Shown here: positions 1-8,322 of the stretch, in pieces
Numbering within the stretch: the first letter of the stretch is position 1
Layout of the letters: the number at the start of each line of letters is the position of its first letter
NCBI RefSeq assembly: GCF_029266855.1
Contig: NZ_JAQSWB010000001.1
Location: 930,001 to 994,000, forward strand
Origin: Fluviicola sp.
Lineage (GTDB): Bacteria; Bacteroidota; Bacteroidia; Flavobacteriales_D; Crocinitomicaceae
DNA length: 64,000 nucleotides
Direction: 5' to 3'
Position numbers and translations under genes: made by a program
The notes under the pieces: model-generated
Told to the model about the DNA's origin: nothing
The model's database searches: none
Seen by the model: only the letters and a program-made list of their open reading frames with translations

Positions 1-88
1 TGTTCCCGAATGATTTGCAAACTTTCTCCAAACGAACGACTATGTCGCTGTTTACAGTATCTTGAATATGTTGGTTTTGTAAATTCAT
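1..88 (-). CDS. MlaF-like lipid ABC transporter ATP-binding protein, N-terminal fragment
   Basis: Only the first 29 codons lie inside the window; the gene runs off the left edge. The visible peptide (MNLQNQHIQDTVNSDIVVRL, then EKVCKSFGN) has the start typical of an ABC ATPase, where the xLxKxFG stretch is the A-loop strand before Walker A. Its ATG overlaps the stop codon of the MlaE-type permease in an ATGA arrangement, so the two are translationally coupled. The call as the ATPase of an Mla/Mce-type phospholipid transporter rests mainly on this coupling with the permease. Confidence 0.7.
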   Translation of the reverse strand, partial: MNLQNQHIQDTVNSDIVVRLEKVCKSFGN

Positions 89-849
89 ACCAGTTGCAAT
101 AAATCCGTAATCTGAACAGCCACCAGGTCAAGTATAAAAACGAGCAATGAGGAAATAACTACCGCCGCATTAGCCGACCATCCTACACCTTCGGTTCCGC
201 GTTGGGTGGTATAGCCTTTATAGCAACCTATAATACCAATTGCAAAGCCAAAGAAGAATGTTTTGACAATTGATGGAATAATATCTCCGAAAGAAAGAGA
301 ATCCAATACCTGTGCCCAATAGAGATTCCAGCTGATCGAACCGCGCAGGTTCACGCCAAGATACCCTCCGTAAAGTGAAATTGCATCCGCAAAAACAACC
401 AGTAAAGGAACCATCAATGTAACAGCTGTTACTCGAGTTGCAACCAAATATTTAAAAGGATTGGTCCCTGAAACCTCCATGGCATCAATCTGTTCGGTCA
501 CTTTCATTGACCCCAGTTCAGCACCGATCCCGGAACCGATCTTTCCGGCACAGATCAATGCAGTTATCACCGGAACTATCTCCCGGACAAGAGAAACAGA
601 GATCATTCCGGGAAGCCAGGCTTCGGCCCCGAATTTAACAAGTGTCGGACGTGACTGAATAGTGATAACCAAACCGATAATAAAGCCCGTTATTATTACA
701 AGTCCAAGCGATTTGTACCCGAGAAAAAAGCACTGCCGGAGCATTTCCTTGAATTCATATCCCTTTCGAAATGACACCCCGAAAAATCTGAGCGTAAACC
801 GGGTGATATCTCCGATCTCAGTTACAATTCCTTTTAGATTCTGAGACAT
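85..849 (-). CDS. mlaE: MlaE-family ABC transporter permease
   Basis: The protein has 254 residues, the normal length for the MlaE/YrbE (DUF140) permease family. It has about five hydrophobic segments. The family-typical middle region reads VREIVPVITALICAGKIGSG with IGAELGSMKVTEQIDAMEVSG just after it, the coupling-loop signature. In the family this subunit forms the inner-membrane core of a system that moves phospholipids between the inner and outer membranes, with an ATPase (MlaF, directly downstream with an ATGA overlap) and an MCE-domain protein, presumably beyond the left edge. A 37-codon reading frame lies just upstream on the same strand. Family call secure; exact lipid substrate not readable from sequence. 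Confidence 0.93.
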   Translation of the reverse strand: MSQNLKGIVTEIGDITRFTLRFFGVSFRKGYEFKEMLRQCFFLGYKSLGLVIITGFIIGLVITIQSRPTLVKFGAEAWLPGMISVSLVREIVPVITALICAGKIGSGIGAELGSMKVTEQIDAMEVSGTNPFKYLVATRVTAVTLMVPLLVVFADAISLYGGYLGVNLRGSISWNLYWAQVLDSLSFGDIIPSIVKTFFFGFAIGIIGCYKGYTTQRGTEGVGWSANAAVVISSLLVFILDLVAVQITDLLQLV

Positions 850-856
850 ATCGTTC

Positions 857-970
857 TTACTGGGGAATGCTTTTCAGCTCGTTGAATTCTTCCAATGAGG
901 CCGAACCGGAATCGCTTACCATCCATGACAAGCCATCCCATTTATAGATTTCAATCTGAAGAGTTTCCAT
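857..970 (-). CDS. Possible 37-residue small protein upstream of mlaE
   Basis: A short frame starts with METLQIEIYKWDGLSWMVSD and ends ELKSIPQ, seven bases before the MlaE ATG on the same strand. Its composition (acidic, aromatic, no low-complexity bias) looks like real coding sequence, and its position would make it the first gene of the mla operon. I do not recognise the family. It could also be an untranslated leader. Confidence 0.35.
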   Translation of the reverse strand: METLQIEIYKWDGLSWMVSDSGSASLEEFNELKSIPQ

Positions 971-1351
971 TTGTTTGTTTTTTTATGATCCGTAATTAAA
1001 GGAATCTGAAATTCCGGTTACAATCGGTTTAGACTTGATACCAAAAGTCATTAAACCTGCCAACTGAAACAATGACCATCGTCAGACTGAAAGTTGATTT
1101 TCCGCATGTATACAAGTAACTCTCCTGTATCATCAAACTAATTCAATCTCCAAAAGAATTCAACTCGTGAATCAACTAAATAACATGTTGATTTATAACA
1201 AATTAAATAGTACACCAATAAATGATGTATATCACTGTTTTATTTGACAAGGGTCAGTTTGATTTATCTTACATTTCCTTCTCTTTGTAATAACATCAAA
1301 TTTTGAGCACTGCAAAACAGGTTTTGATCAAGATGATTCAGATTAATTACT

Positions 1352-1516
1352 ATGAGCATAAACAAAGAATGGCATTTGAAGAACAAAATGCCCAAAAACC
1401 CAACTGAAAACGAGCGCGAAAACTGGCATTTGGAACACGAAAAGAATTGTGACTGCCGCCCGATTCCAACTAAGTTGAAAGAAAAAATGGACAAAAAATT
1501 AAATCCTAAACCCTGA
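1352..1516 (+). CDS. Small conserved-looking protein with CDC motif (54 aa)
   Basis: The frame begins MSINKEWHLKNKMPKNPTEN and continues with a second WHLEHEKNCDCRPIP stretch. It is very polar, rich in Lys, Glu and Asn, has no signal peptide, and carries a Cys-Asp-Cys pair next to conserved-looking His and Trp residues. From memory, short proteins with an HLEHxxxCxCRPIP core occur in many unrelated bacteria without an assigned function. It stands alone between the mla genes (opposite strand) and the dehydrogenase 49 bp downstream. The opposite-strand frame over the same bases looks like its shadow. Confidence 0.7.
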   Translation: MSINKEWHLKNKMPKNPTENERENWHLEHEKNCDCRPIPTKLKEKMDKKLNPKP

Positions 1517-1564
1517 GGTCGTATTTCCTGTTATGAATAACGGATCTGTTAATATCTGAAGAAA

Positions 1565-2554
1565 ATGAAAATGATACTCTACAGCTTTCATGCATATGAA
1601 CAGCCATATTTCGAAAAGTTCAAAAGCAAAGAACACCAGTTACTATTTTCGGACCAGGTGCTTTCCGATAAAACAGCCTCACTGAGTAAGGGATTTGATA
1701 CCGTAAGTTTATTTGCAAACGACGATGCATCCGCGCCTGTGCTCGAATTGTTGCACCGGAATGGTATTCGTTTCATCACTTTACGCTCTGCAGGATATAA
1801 TCATGTGGATCTCAACAAAGCAAAACAGCTCGGCATGCGTGTAGCCCGCGTTCCTGCTTATTCACCATTCTCTGTTGCTGAACATGCTGTGATGCTGATG
1901 CTTGCCCTCAACCGGAAAGTGATCCAGTCGCATTCCCGTGTCATTCAACAGAATTTTTCTTTGAACGGTTTGACTGGTTTCGATATGAACGGAAAAACTG
2001 TAGGGATCATTGGTACCGGTAAGATCGGTTCCACAATCGCACGTATTCTGCATGGTTTCGGCTGCCGACTGCTGGCCTTTGATCCGGTCCAGAACGAGGA
2101 GATCAAACAACGCTACCAGGTAATGTATACGGATCGCGAAACATTGTACAGGTCATCTGATATCATCACCCTCCATCTGCCACTCAACGAAGAAACCCAC
2201 TACTTTATTGACCGAACGGATATCGCTCAAATGAAAGCTGGGGTAATGCTGATCAATACAGCTCGTGGTGGCCTGGTTAACACCAATGAAGTGATCGAAG
2301 GAATAAAAAGTGGACAAATTGGCTATTTTGGGATGGATGTTTACGAAAACGAACATGATTTATTTTTTGAGGATCATTCACAGGACATCCTGCAGGATGA
2401 CATCCTTGCAAGGCTCATGTCCTTCCGTAATGCACTGATTACCGGACACCAGGGCTTTCTGACAGATACAGCTTTGAAAAATATTTGCGAAACCACTATG
2501 TACAACCTGGATTGCTTCGCCAAGGGTATTACTTCCGAAAACGAACTAAGCTGA
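1565..2554 (+). CDS. ldhA: D-lactate dehydrogenase-like 2-hydroxyacid dehydrogenase
   Basis: The 329-residue protein matches D-isomer-specific 2-hydroxyacid dehydrogenases of the fermentative D-LDH type, which interconvert pyruvate and D-lactate with NAD(H) in the cytoplasm. Visible features are the early substrate-domain motif RSAGYNHVDL (about 74-83), the Rossmann motif GIIGTGKIG (147-155), the catalytic Arg in INTARGG (Arg234), the Glu region in MDVYENE (257-263) and the catalytic His in TGHQGFL (His295). Length is normal. Alternative starts exist two codons later (MILYSF). It appears to be a single-gene unit, followed by a convergent CBS gene. Related enzymes reduce other 2-keto acids, so the substrate is inferred. 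Confidence 0.88.
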   Translation: MKMILYSFHAYEQPYFEKFKSKEHQLLFSDQVLSDKTASLSKGFDTVSLFANDDASAPVLELLHRNGIRFITLRSAGYNHVDLNKAKQLGMRVARVPAYSPFSVAEHAVMLMLALNRKVIQSHSRVIQQNFSLNGLTGFDMNGKTVGIIGTGKIGSTIARILHGFGCRLLAFDPVQNEEIKQRYQVMYTDRETLYRSSDIITLHLPLNEETHYFIDRTDIAQMKAGVMLINTARGGLVNTNEVIEGIKSGQIGYFGMDVYENEHDLFFEDHSQDILQDDILARLMSFRNALITGHQGFLTDTALKNICETTMYNLDCFAKGITSENELS

Positions 2555-2568
2555 GCAAGAAGAAAAAC

Positions 2569-2979
2569 TCAATCCTGCTCCTTCAGAAAGAAACGGATCA
2601 GATCCGTAGTGGTAACGATGCCGCTCACCTGCTTATCACGCATAAGAATCACTGAACTGAACTCACCTTTTGCCAGAAGTGCTCCAACATCAGCGATCGA
2701 AGTGCTTTCGTCTACTGAGATTGGATTAAGAGACATGACATCAGCAACCGTTTTCGATGAATAAACCGGTTCATTATCGTCTAATGTAGCATCTCCGATC
2801 GCATGCATATAGTCGACCAGGCTCACCATACCAACCAGCATATTATTTTCCGTAACCGGAATATGGCGATGAAAACGATCTTTCTCATAGATGTGTTTCA
2901 GAACAAGAATTTTTTCTTGTGGACCTACACATTCCACCGGTGAAGTCATGATCGTTGATACAGGTAATTGAGTATTCAT
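2569..2979 (-). CDS. CBS-pair domain protein
   Basis: At 136 residues this is little more than two tandem CBS motifs. The first runs from about residue 5 to 60 (VSTIMTSPVECVGPQEKILV, then DRFHRHIPVTE and GMVSLVDYM) and the second from about 78 to 133 (VADVMSLNPISVDESTS, then SSVILMRDKQVSGIVTTTDL). CBS pairs usually bind adenine nucleotides and act as energy sensors or dimerisation modules. No catalytic or DNA-binding domain is attached, so it is a stand-alone CBS protein of unknown partner. It is convergent with the ldhA-like gene, with a 14-bp gap. Confidence 0.88.
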   Translation of the reverse strand: MNTQLPVSTIMTSPVECVGPQEKILVLKHIYEKDRFHRHIPVTENNMLVGMVSLVDYMHAIGDATLDDNEPVYSSKTVADVMSLNPISVDESTSIADVGALLAKGEFSSVILMRDKQVSGIVTTTDLIRFFLKEQD

Positions 2980-3146
2980 GAATTTGCTGTTTAAATTAAA
3001 AACTGTCAGTCATTCTGCTGGCTGTTCCGTATTTCACTTTATGCGGTAAAAATAAAATTTGCGCTTAAGGCATTGGGAAACAAAAATCATACTGGGTACT
3101 GATATTTATCATTTCTTTCTTGTCTTAAATGTAGGAAATTAGCTCA

Positions 3147-3539
3147 ATGAAAGCAAAAACATTTATAGAACTGGCAGCATTGTCTGCAAACCTGTATGCA
3201 ATCTCAAAGGAGACTCATCTCATGGAGAAGTTAAAGGAATTGTCGGAACAGGGACGTGATAAGATTAATGAATTCATGTCGGAGAAGATCCTCGATGAGC
3301 ATGGTAACGAGATTCCTTTTACGGAACGGGTGCAACTAAAAGCAAAAGAGGTTCAGGAAGAGCTGGAAACACGCATCGGTGAGATGGTGGCTGCCTTTTA
3401 CGAAAAGGTAAATATTACTCATACCGACAAGTTAAAGGATCTGGAAAATAAACTGGACGAGATCAGTAAAAATTTGGCATTGGCGGAAGCGCGTATCAAT
3501 CACCTCGAAAATAAAGGTGGCACTGATGGCGCTGTTTGA
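3147..3539 (+). CDS. Phasin-like coiled-coil protein paired with the ABC1 kinase gene
   Basis: The 130-residue protein is almost entirely amphipathic helix, with Leu/Ile heptads between about residues 85 and 122 (KDLENKLDEISKNLALAEAR, then INHLENK). Its helical, charged first 80 residues resemble phasin-like proteins. There is no signal peptide. Its last 14 bases overlap the ATG of the ABC1 kinase-like gene, so the two are probably cotranslated and may act together. UbiB-type proteins in other bacteria work with small helical accessory proteins (UbiJ, UbiK), but I cannot assign homology. Confidence 0.8.
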   Translation: MKAKTFIELAALSANLYAISKETHLMEKLKELSEQGRDKINEFMSEKILDEHGNEIPFTERVQLKAKEVQEELETRIGEMVAAFYEKVNITHTDKLKDLENKLDEISKNLALAEARINHLENKGGTDGAV

Positions 3540-5250
3540 TTCCATAAAGCGACGTTACCGATCCTTCGTTCGGTTCAACCATATCCTCCGGATTTTTGTC
3601 CGTTATGGTTATAAGGATATTGTTTCTTATCTGATCGAAACCAGGAGATTTCCCCTGCTGCGAAAGCTGATTCCGCGGGCTTCACGAAGAGATGCCAGAA
3701 AGTACAGCAAGTACGAAAAGATGCGCCTGGTATGCGAGGAGCTCGGACCAACATTTATTAAATTCGGGCAGATTCTCAGTAATCGCTCAGACCTTCTTCC
3801 AGCTGAACTGATTATTCAATTGGAAAAGCTGCAGGATAGTGTACCTCCGCTGCCAGGAGCAATTTCGCGCCAGGTGATCGAGTCCGAATTGAAAAAGCCG
3901 ATGGACGAATTATTTGCCTGGTATGAAACAGAGGCTTTTGCGTCCGCATCAATGGCCCAAGTGCATAAAGCGACACTGAAAACAGGTGAAAAGGTCGCCG
4001 TGAAAGTACAACGACCTGAAATCCGCGCAATTATCGTGGAGGATATCAAGATCATGTATATGCTTGCCGGGATTTTTGAACGCAGAATCCCTTCCCTGAA
4101 AAGCTTTGATCCCCAGGGACTCGTTCGAAATTTCGAGGAAAGTATTTTGAAGGAGCTGGACTTTATTTACGAATCAGTCAGTATCCAGCGCTTTGCCCGG
4201 AATATCACCGAAGACCCGCACGACAATACGACTCACTCTCCAAAGGTATACAAGGAATACACCACAGGAAAGGTTCTCACCATGGAGTTTATTTCCGGGG
4301 TAAAAGTAAATGACAGCAAAATCCTGGAATCGAAAGGATACGATCGGAAAGAAGTTGCACATAAGCTGGCAGTGACCTACATCAAACAAGTTTTTGAGTA
4401 CGGCTTTTTCCATGCAGATCCGCATCCCGGAAATATACTCGTCCTTCCGAACGGGCACATCTGTTTCCTCGATTTCGGTATGATGGGCAGCATACTTCCA
4501 AAAGATATCGAAATTTTGGGTCGTCTTTTCCTTGCTGTGAAATCCAAAGATGTGAAAAAGATCATCCGGGCATTAATGCAAATGTCAGATACAACCTCCA
4601 TTCGTGATTTGCGTGCGTTGGAATACGAAATCAATGAATTTGTATGCAATTACGGTTTTAACAGCATCCATGAAAACGAAATGGGAAATGTATTGCTGCA
4701 GCTAAAAGATATCATCGTTCGCTACGATTTAAAGGTCCCTTCACATTTCTTTCTTCTTGCCCGATCCATGGTTACCATCGAGGGCCTGATCCGCAACCTC
4801 GATCCGCAAATCGATATGCTGGCAATTGCTCAGCCCTACCTCCTTTCTGCTATTGCAAAAAAACTCAATCCATTCAAACTGGGTATGAAAGTTCTGAACG
4901 GACTTTATGAGATAGCCAATTACATGGAAGAATTTCCGAGTGACCTGAAAAATGCTATTCGTAAGATTAATACAGGAAAAATAAATGTCAACCTGAACCA
5001 CCAGGGGATCGATCCCTTGGTTCATACCCTGAACCGTATTTCCAAACAAATTGCTAGTGCCCTGGTGATCGCTGCATTGCTCGGTGGATCGGCGCTCTTC
5101 ATTATCAACAAGATTGGTCCTTTTTGGTTCGGATATTCGCGCTATGGAATCATCGGAATTATTTTTACCGCCATACTAGGCTATGGAATGTTGAGAAACA
5201 TCTCCAGGGGCGACCACGATGACTGGAGCGGTTGGAAAGAAGGGAAATGA
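3526..5250 (+). CDS. ABC1/AarF (UbiB-family) kinase-like protein
   Basis: About 574 residues from the ATG at 3526; a GTG three codons earlier is possible. It has the UbiB-family hallmarks: the KxGQ motif in FIKFGQILSNRSDLLP, the Ala-rich loop replacing the kinase P-loop (AFASASMAQVHKATL), the Lys of the AVKVQRP strand, and the catalytic and metal-binding block FHADPHPGNIL followed by CFLDFGMMG. Two hydrophobic segments close the C terminus (about 505-550), anchoring it in the inner membrane. Family members are atypical ATPases/kinases tied to isoprenoid quinone or membrane lipid homeostasis; a Bacteroidota cell would use menaquinone, so the exact role is open. Overlaps the upstream coiled-coil gene. 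Confidence 0.92.
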   Translation: MALFDSIKRRYRSFVRFNHILRIFVRYGYKDIVSYLIETRRFPLLRKLIPRASRRDARKYSKYEKMRLVCEELGPTFIKFGQILSNRSDLLPAELIIQLEKLQDSVPPLPGAISRQVIESELKKPMDELFAWYETEAFASASMAQVHKATLKTGEKVAVKVQRPEIRAIIVEDIKIMYMLAGIFERRIPSLKSFDPQGLVRNFEESILKELDFIYESVSIQRFARNITEDPHDNTTHSPKVYKEYTTGKVLTMEFISGVKVNDSKILESKGYDRKEVAHKLAVTYIKQVFEYGFFHADPHPGNILVLPNGHICFLDFGMMGSILPKDIEILGRLFLAVKSKDVKKIIRALMQMSDTTSIRDLRALEYEINEFVCNYGFNSIHENEMGNVLLQLKDIIVRYDLKVPSHFFLLARSMVTIEGLIRNLDPQIDMLAIAQPYLLSAIAKKLNPFKLGMKVLNGLYEIANYMEEFPSDLKNAIRKINTGKINVNLNHQGIDPLVHTLNRISKQIASALVIAALLGGSALFIINKIGPFWFGYSRYGIIGIIFTAILGYGMLRNISRGDHDDWSGWKEGK

Positions 5251-5756
5251 AGTTTTTATTCTCTTAAAACTTTTTCAATCCAACCGGTTCCTTGTTCATC
5301 CGGTTCACCATCATGCCGTCTTTCACTTGATCTGTGAATGGTCTGAAAGCATCTCGGATCAGTCACCGCTGACGAAGACCAAGGCTCCGTCTCACTCGAT
5401 CCGAAGCGATCATTTGTTTGATCTGCTTTGGTCAAGACGGAAAAACCGGGAATATAGACTGCTTTATTCGAAGGTACTCCATAGATTAAGCATAGATACT
5501 CCCACCATTAAGCATAGAAGAAAGTGCGATAGCACTTGAAGACGAAGGTAACTTCAACAGAAGTTATAACCTGAGGTACCCCACCTTTTACACTGCGAAA
5601 CTTTAGTGCTGAAAACCCTGACCAAAGCGTCAATGGAAGCAGTGCTCTCTTTTTAATCCGAAGCGATTGAAAATCTGCTTTGGATTCACTCTCATTCCTT
5701 AACAAAAAATCCCTCTCCGCGCAAGCGAAAAGGGATTTCCCAACTCAAGGAACTTC
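5251..5756. other. Gene-free stretch with degraded mosaic-repeat sequence
   Basis: About 500 bp without a convincing gene; the short frames have no protein-like pattern. The part around 5519-5600 (gcgatag, then gaagacgaa, then gtta-rich sequence) looks like a weak, decayed relative of the repeat module at 38010-38080. A motif containing atccgaagcgat occurs twice, near 5399 and 5659. Ends with the terminator of the next gene. Confidence 0.4.
5704..5741 (-). terminator. Rho-independent terminator of the 5758-8025 gene
   Basis: Stem AAATCCCT (5707-5714) pairs with AGGGATTT (5731-5738), with an inner CGC/GCG stem around a GCAA loop. On the minus strand it is followed by a run of T. It lies 20 bp past the stop codon of the minus-strand gene. 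Confidence 0.75.
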
Positions 5757-5757
5757 C

Positions 5758-8025
5758 TTATTTCTTAATAAACTGTCTGACAGCTACTTTATTGTTTTCC
5801 ACGTTGGTCATTTTCAACAGGTAAACCCCTGAACTCAAACCGGATACATCTAACTGGTTATTGCCTTTGTCAGCAGCTGCGTAGATTCTTCCTGCAGCGT
5901 CTGTAACCTGGTAAGTGAATTGTTCATTGCTGTCGTAGCTGATGTTCAATCCATCGACACACGGATTCGGATACAGGTTAATATTTAATAATGCTGTTTC
6001 CTCATCCACACTCAATTGGGAGTTTTCGTCGGCTACCGTGAACGGACTTAAGCTGGTAAGACCCGTGCGATCGATCTCGTATGTGCTGTTTGCACCTGAT
6101 ACTGCACTTGCTGATGCATGCATATCCCAGTTACCCGAAGTATAGTGAGCAATGTAGGCATTATTGCGGTCAAAACCGTTTACTTCCGAAGTAGCCATCC
6201 AGCCCAATTTCAGGTTCATATTCACAGTTCCTGCATCTGATTCTACCAACCAGGTTCTGTTTACCAGACTTGCACCGGTAGCGGTATTGTATCCTCCGCC
6301 TTCGGTTCCGTAGGTATATACTCCGTTAAATGCTTTGACCATAAAGTTGCCGGCAGCTGATCCGGATGCCTGCTGGATGCTCGCAGGTGAATAACTGGTC
6401 GTTGTTCCTACCGGGAATACCAGGTATGGAGATGAAGGGGTTACATACATCTGAAGTTTCCCGCTTGCTGTTGTAATGATATAGCGGGTATCGCTGTAAC
6501 CTGTAATATTCGCATTTTGCTCAATTACCAGGTTGTCGTTTGCCAATTGAATGCTTCCGCTTGTCATTGTCAGCTCGTCGTGGATCTGAAGTTTTGATCC
6601 CAATACTATATTTCCACCTGTCAAGTCAACTACCAACTGCTCTAGGTTGTGATTCGAATCGTCGAAATAGATAGTATCGTTGCCAATCATCGTAATGTTT
6701 AAGTGCAGGTCGGAGTTTGTATCTCCGATAATTGCAGCCGACATTTCCTGGTCAAAGGTTCCGTTCAGTACCAAGTCGTTCCCATTCAAATCGAGTTTTC
6801 CGTTAGTTAATTCCAACGCCCCGTTTACAGTCACATTATCATTTAAAACAATGTCTCCCTGCTGGATGTTGATCTCCAGGTCATTTAATCCGGATCCCGT
6901 AACTTCCTGACCTGTTGTATAGCTTGAATCACCGGCGTAAGTTACATCGTAGGCAGCAGTTCCTACAAAAGTACCTCCATTGCTTTCCAGTTTCCCGCTT
7001 TCCACATGTACCATACTTCCTGCATTCATAGTCAATGTCCCTCCGCCTTCAACACTTAGGGTTCCTTCATGCAGTTGCAACTCTCCTGCAACAGCCAATT
7101 CGCTTTCAAGCTCTACGGATCCTGTGCCGGTATACTCAATGGTTAATTGATCCACAGATGACCCGGAAGTAAATACCAATCCTGAATTTAAATTACCTGC
7201 AGTTTCGATCATCAGATTGGAAGCAGCTGTTGTTGTAAGTGCCGCACCGGATTGAATTTCCATACTTCCCTGGATTTCCAGATCGTTAGCTCCCACATTC
7301 AATATCCCGGTGTTCAGGTTAAGGCTTCCATGGATTTGCATATTGCTCCCCATTGTAAGAACTGTGTTGTTGTCATCCAGATTAATCTCCACATTATGTA
7401 AACTCAGTGAATTGATTTCGATACCGGTAGTTTTGGAACCGCCGATATAACGTACATGGTAAGAACTGCCGGAATTAAAAACTCCGCCGCTCGTAGCCAG
7501 TGAACCATCGTTACGCAGGATCATTGCACTCGAATCAAGACTTAGATTCCCGCCTGTGTTTAAAGTCAGAGAACCGTCTTCCAGATTCAGAGTGTCCGAA
7601 ACAGACAGCTGGGATGTAATAGTCAGCAAGGATCCCGCATTAACAAAGGTACCAACTGTCAGATCACCGGTATGTGAATAAGTAGTCAACAGACCGCTGA
7701 ACTCAATTCGTTCAATGTCGATATCCCCGCTTCCGTTAAAAGTTCCCAGCTGAATGGACAACTGTTTACCGGTAGAACTGGTCAATGTTCCATCTACCGT
7801 AAAACTATTCAGAAGCCCCGAAAAGCTTACATCGATATCCAGGTTCACTTCAATTCCCGAAGGAATGATGATGTCCTGGTTACTTACGTTTCCGGAAGGA
7901 GCTACTCCACCCCAGGTAGCAGCATCAGACCAGTTACCGTCAGCAACTGCGGTAAAGGCCATTAGATTGTTGGCGGATATAATTGTCAAAACAAAAAATC
8001 CGAGTTTTAGTAACTGTGCTTTCAT
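5758..8025 (-). CDS. Large T9SS-sorted surface protein with G8-like start and beta-helix-like repeats
   Basis: A 755-residue exported protein. After an N-terminal signal peptide comes GNWSDAATWGG, a motif often found at the start of surface proteins with G8-like or parallel beta-helix folds. The long middle (about 60-560) is a series of short hydrophobic/Asn/Gly strands (LNLNTGILNVGANDLEIQGS-type), which suggests a solenoid of beta-strands. A C-terminal type A sorting domain (about 685-755) contains LYPNPCVDGLNIS and ends AVRQFIKK. Such proteins are moved across the outer membrane by the type IX system and attached to the surface or released. No catalytic motif was seen; an adhesin or structural role is inferred. 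Confidence 0.85.
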   Translation of the reverse strand: MKAQLLKLGFFVLTIISANNLMAFTAVADGNWSDAATWGGVAPSGNVSNQDIIIPSGIEVNLDIDVSFSGLLNSFTVDGTLTSSTGKQLSIQLGTFNGSGDIDIERIEFSGLLTTYSHTGDLTVGTFVNAGSLLTITSQLSVSDTLNLEDGSLTLNTGGNLSLDSSAMILRNDGSLATSGGVFNSGSSYHVRYIGGSKTTGIEINSLSLHNVEINLDDNNTVLTMGSNMQIHGSLNLNTGILNVGANDLEIQGSMEIQSGAALTTTAASNLMIETAGNLNSGLVFTSGSSVDQLTIEYTGTGSVELESELAVAGELQLHEGTLSVEGGGTLTMNAGSMVHVESGKLESNGGTFVGTAAYDVTYAGDSSYTTGQEVTGSGLNDLEINIQQGDIVLNDNVTVNGALELTNGKLDLNGNDLVLNGTFDQEMSAAIIGDTNSDLHLNITMIGNDTIYFDDSNHNLEQLVVDLTGGNIVLGSKLQIHDELTMTSGSIQLANDNLVIEQNANITGYSDTRYIITTASGKLQMYVTPSSPYLVFPVGTTTSYSPASIQQASGSAAGNFMVKAFNGVYTYGTEGGGYNTATGASLVNRTWLVESDAGTVNMNLKLGWMATSEVNGFDRNNAYIAHYTSGNWDMHASASAVSGANSTYEIDRTGLTSLSPFTVADENSQLSVDEETALLNINLYPNPCVDGLNISYDSNEQFTYQVTDAAGRIYAAADKGNNQLDVSGLSSGVYLLKMTNVENNKVAVRQFIKK

Positions 8026-8276
8026 ATGCTATCTTTTTAATTATTAAAAAAATTGATACTTAAAGTTCCGTACTATCCGAGTAGAATCCCTTACATTTTA
8101 TAAAAGAAAATTGCATATTTCACACATAGACAAAGGGAATAAGCAGTGCAAAACCTAACATGAAGGAATCGTATTTCACCATGTTTCTGACAGCCGGATG
8201 TGCAAGATCCGCAAAAGAGATTTCGGCATCAAACGATAACAAAATCATTCATTATCAAATACATTCTTAAATGCAG

Positions 8277-8303
8277 AAAGCCACCCGAAGGTGGCTTTTT
8301 TTT
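8277..8303. terminator. Strong hairpin with T-tract on the plus strand
   Basis: GCCACC, loop CGAA, GGTGGC, extended by AAA/TTT, then T8 on the plus strand. It lies 20 bp downstream of the stop of the minus-strand gene 8323-9729. On the minus strand the following T-run is interrupted, so it probably acts as a two-way terminator. Confidence 0.65.
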
Positions 8304-8322
8304 ATAACATCTTTCTGATTCA

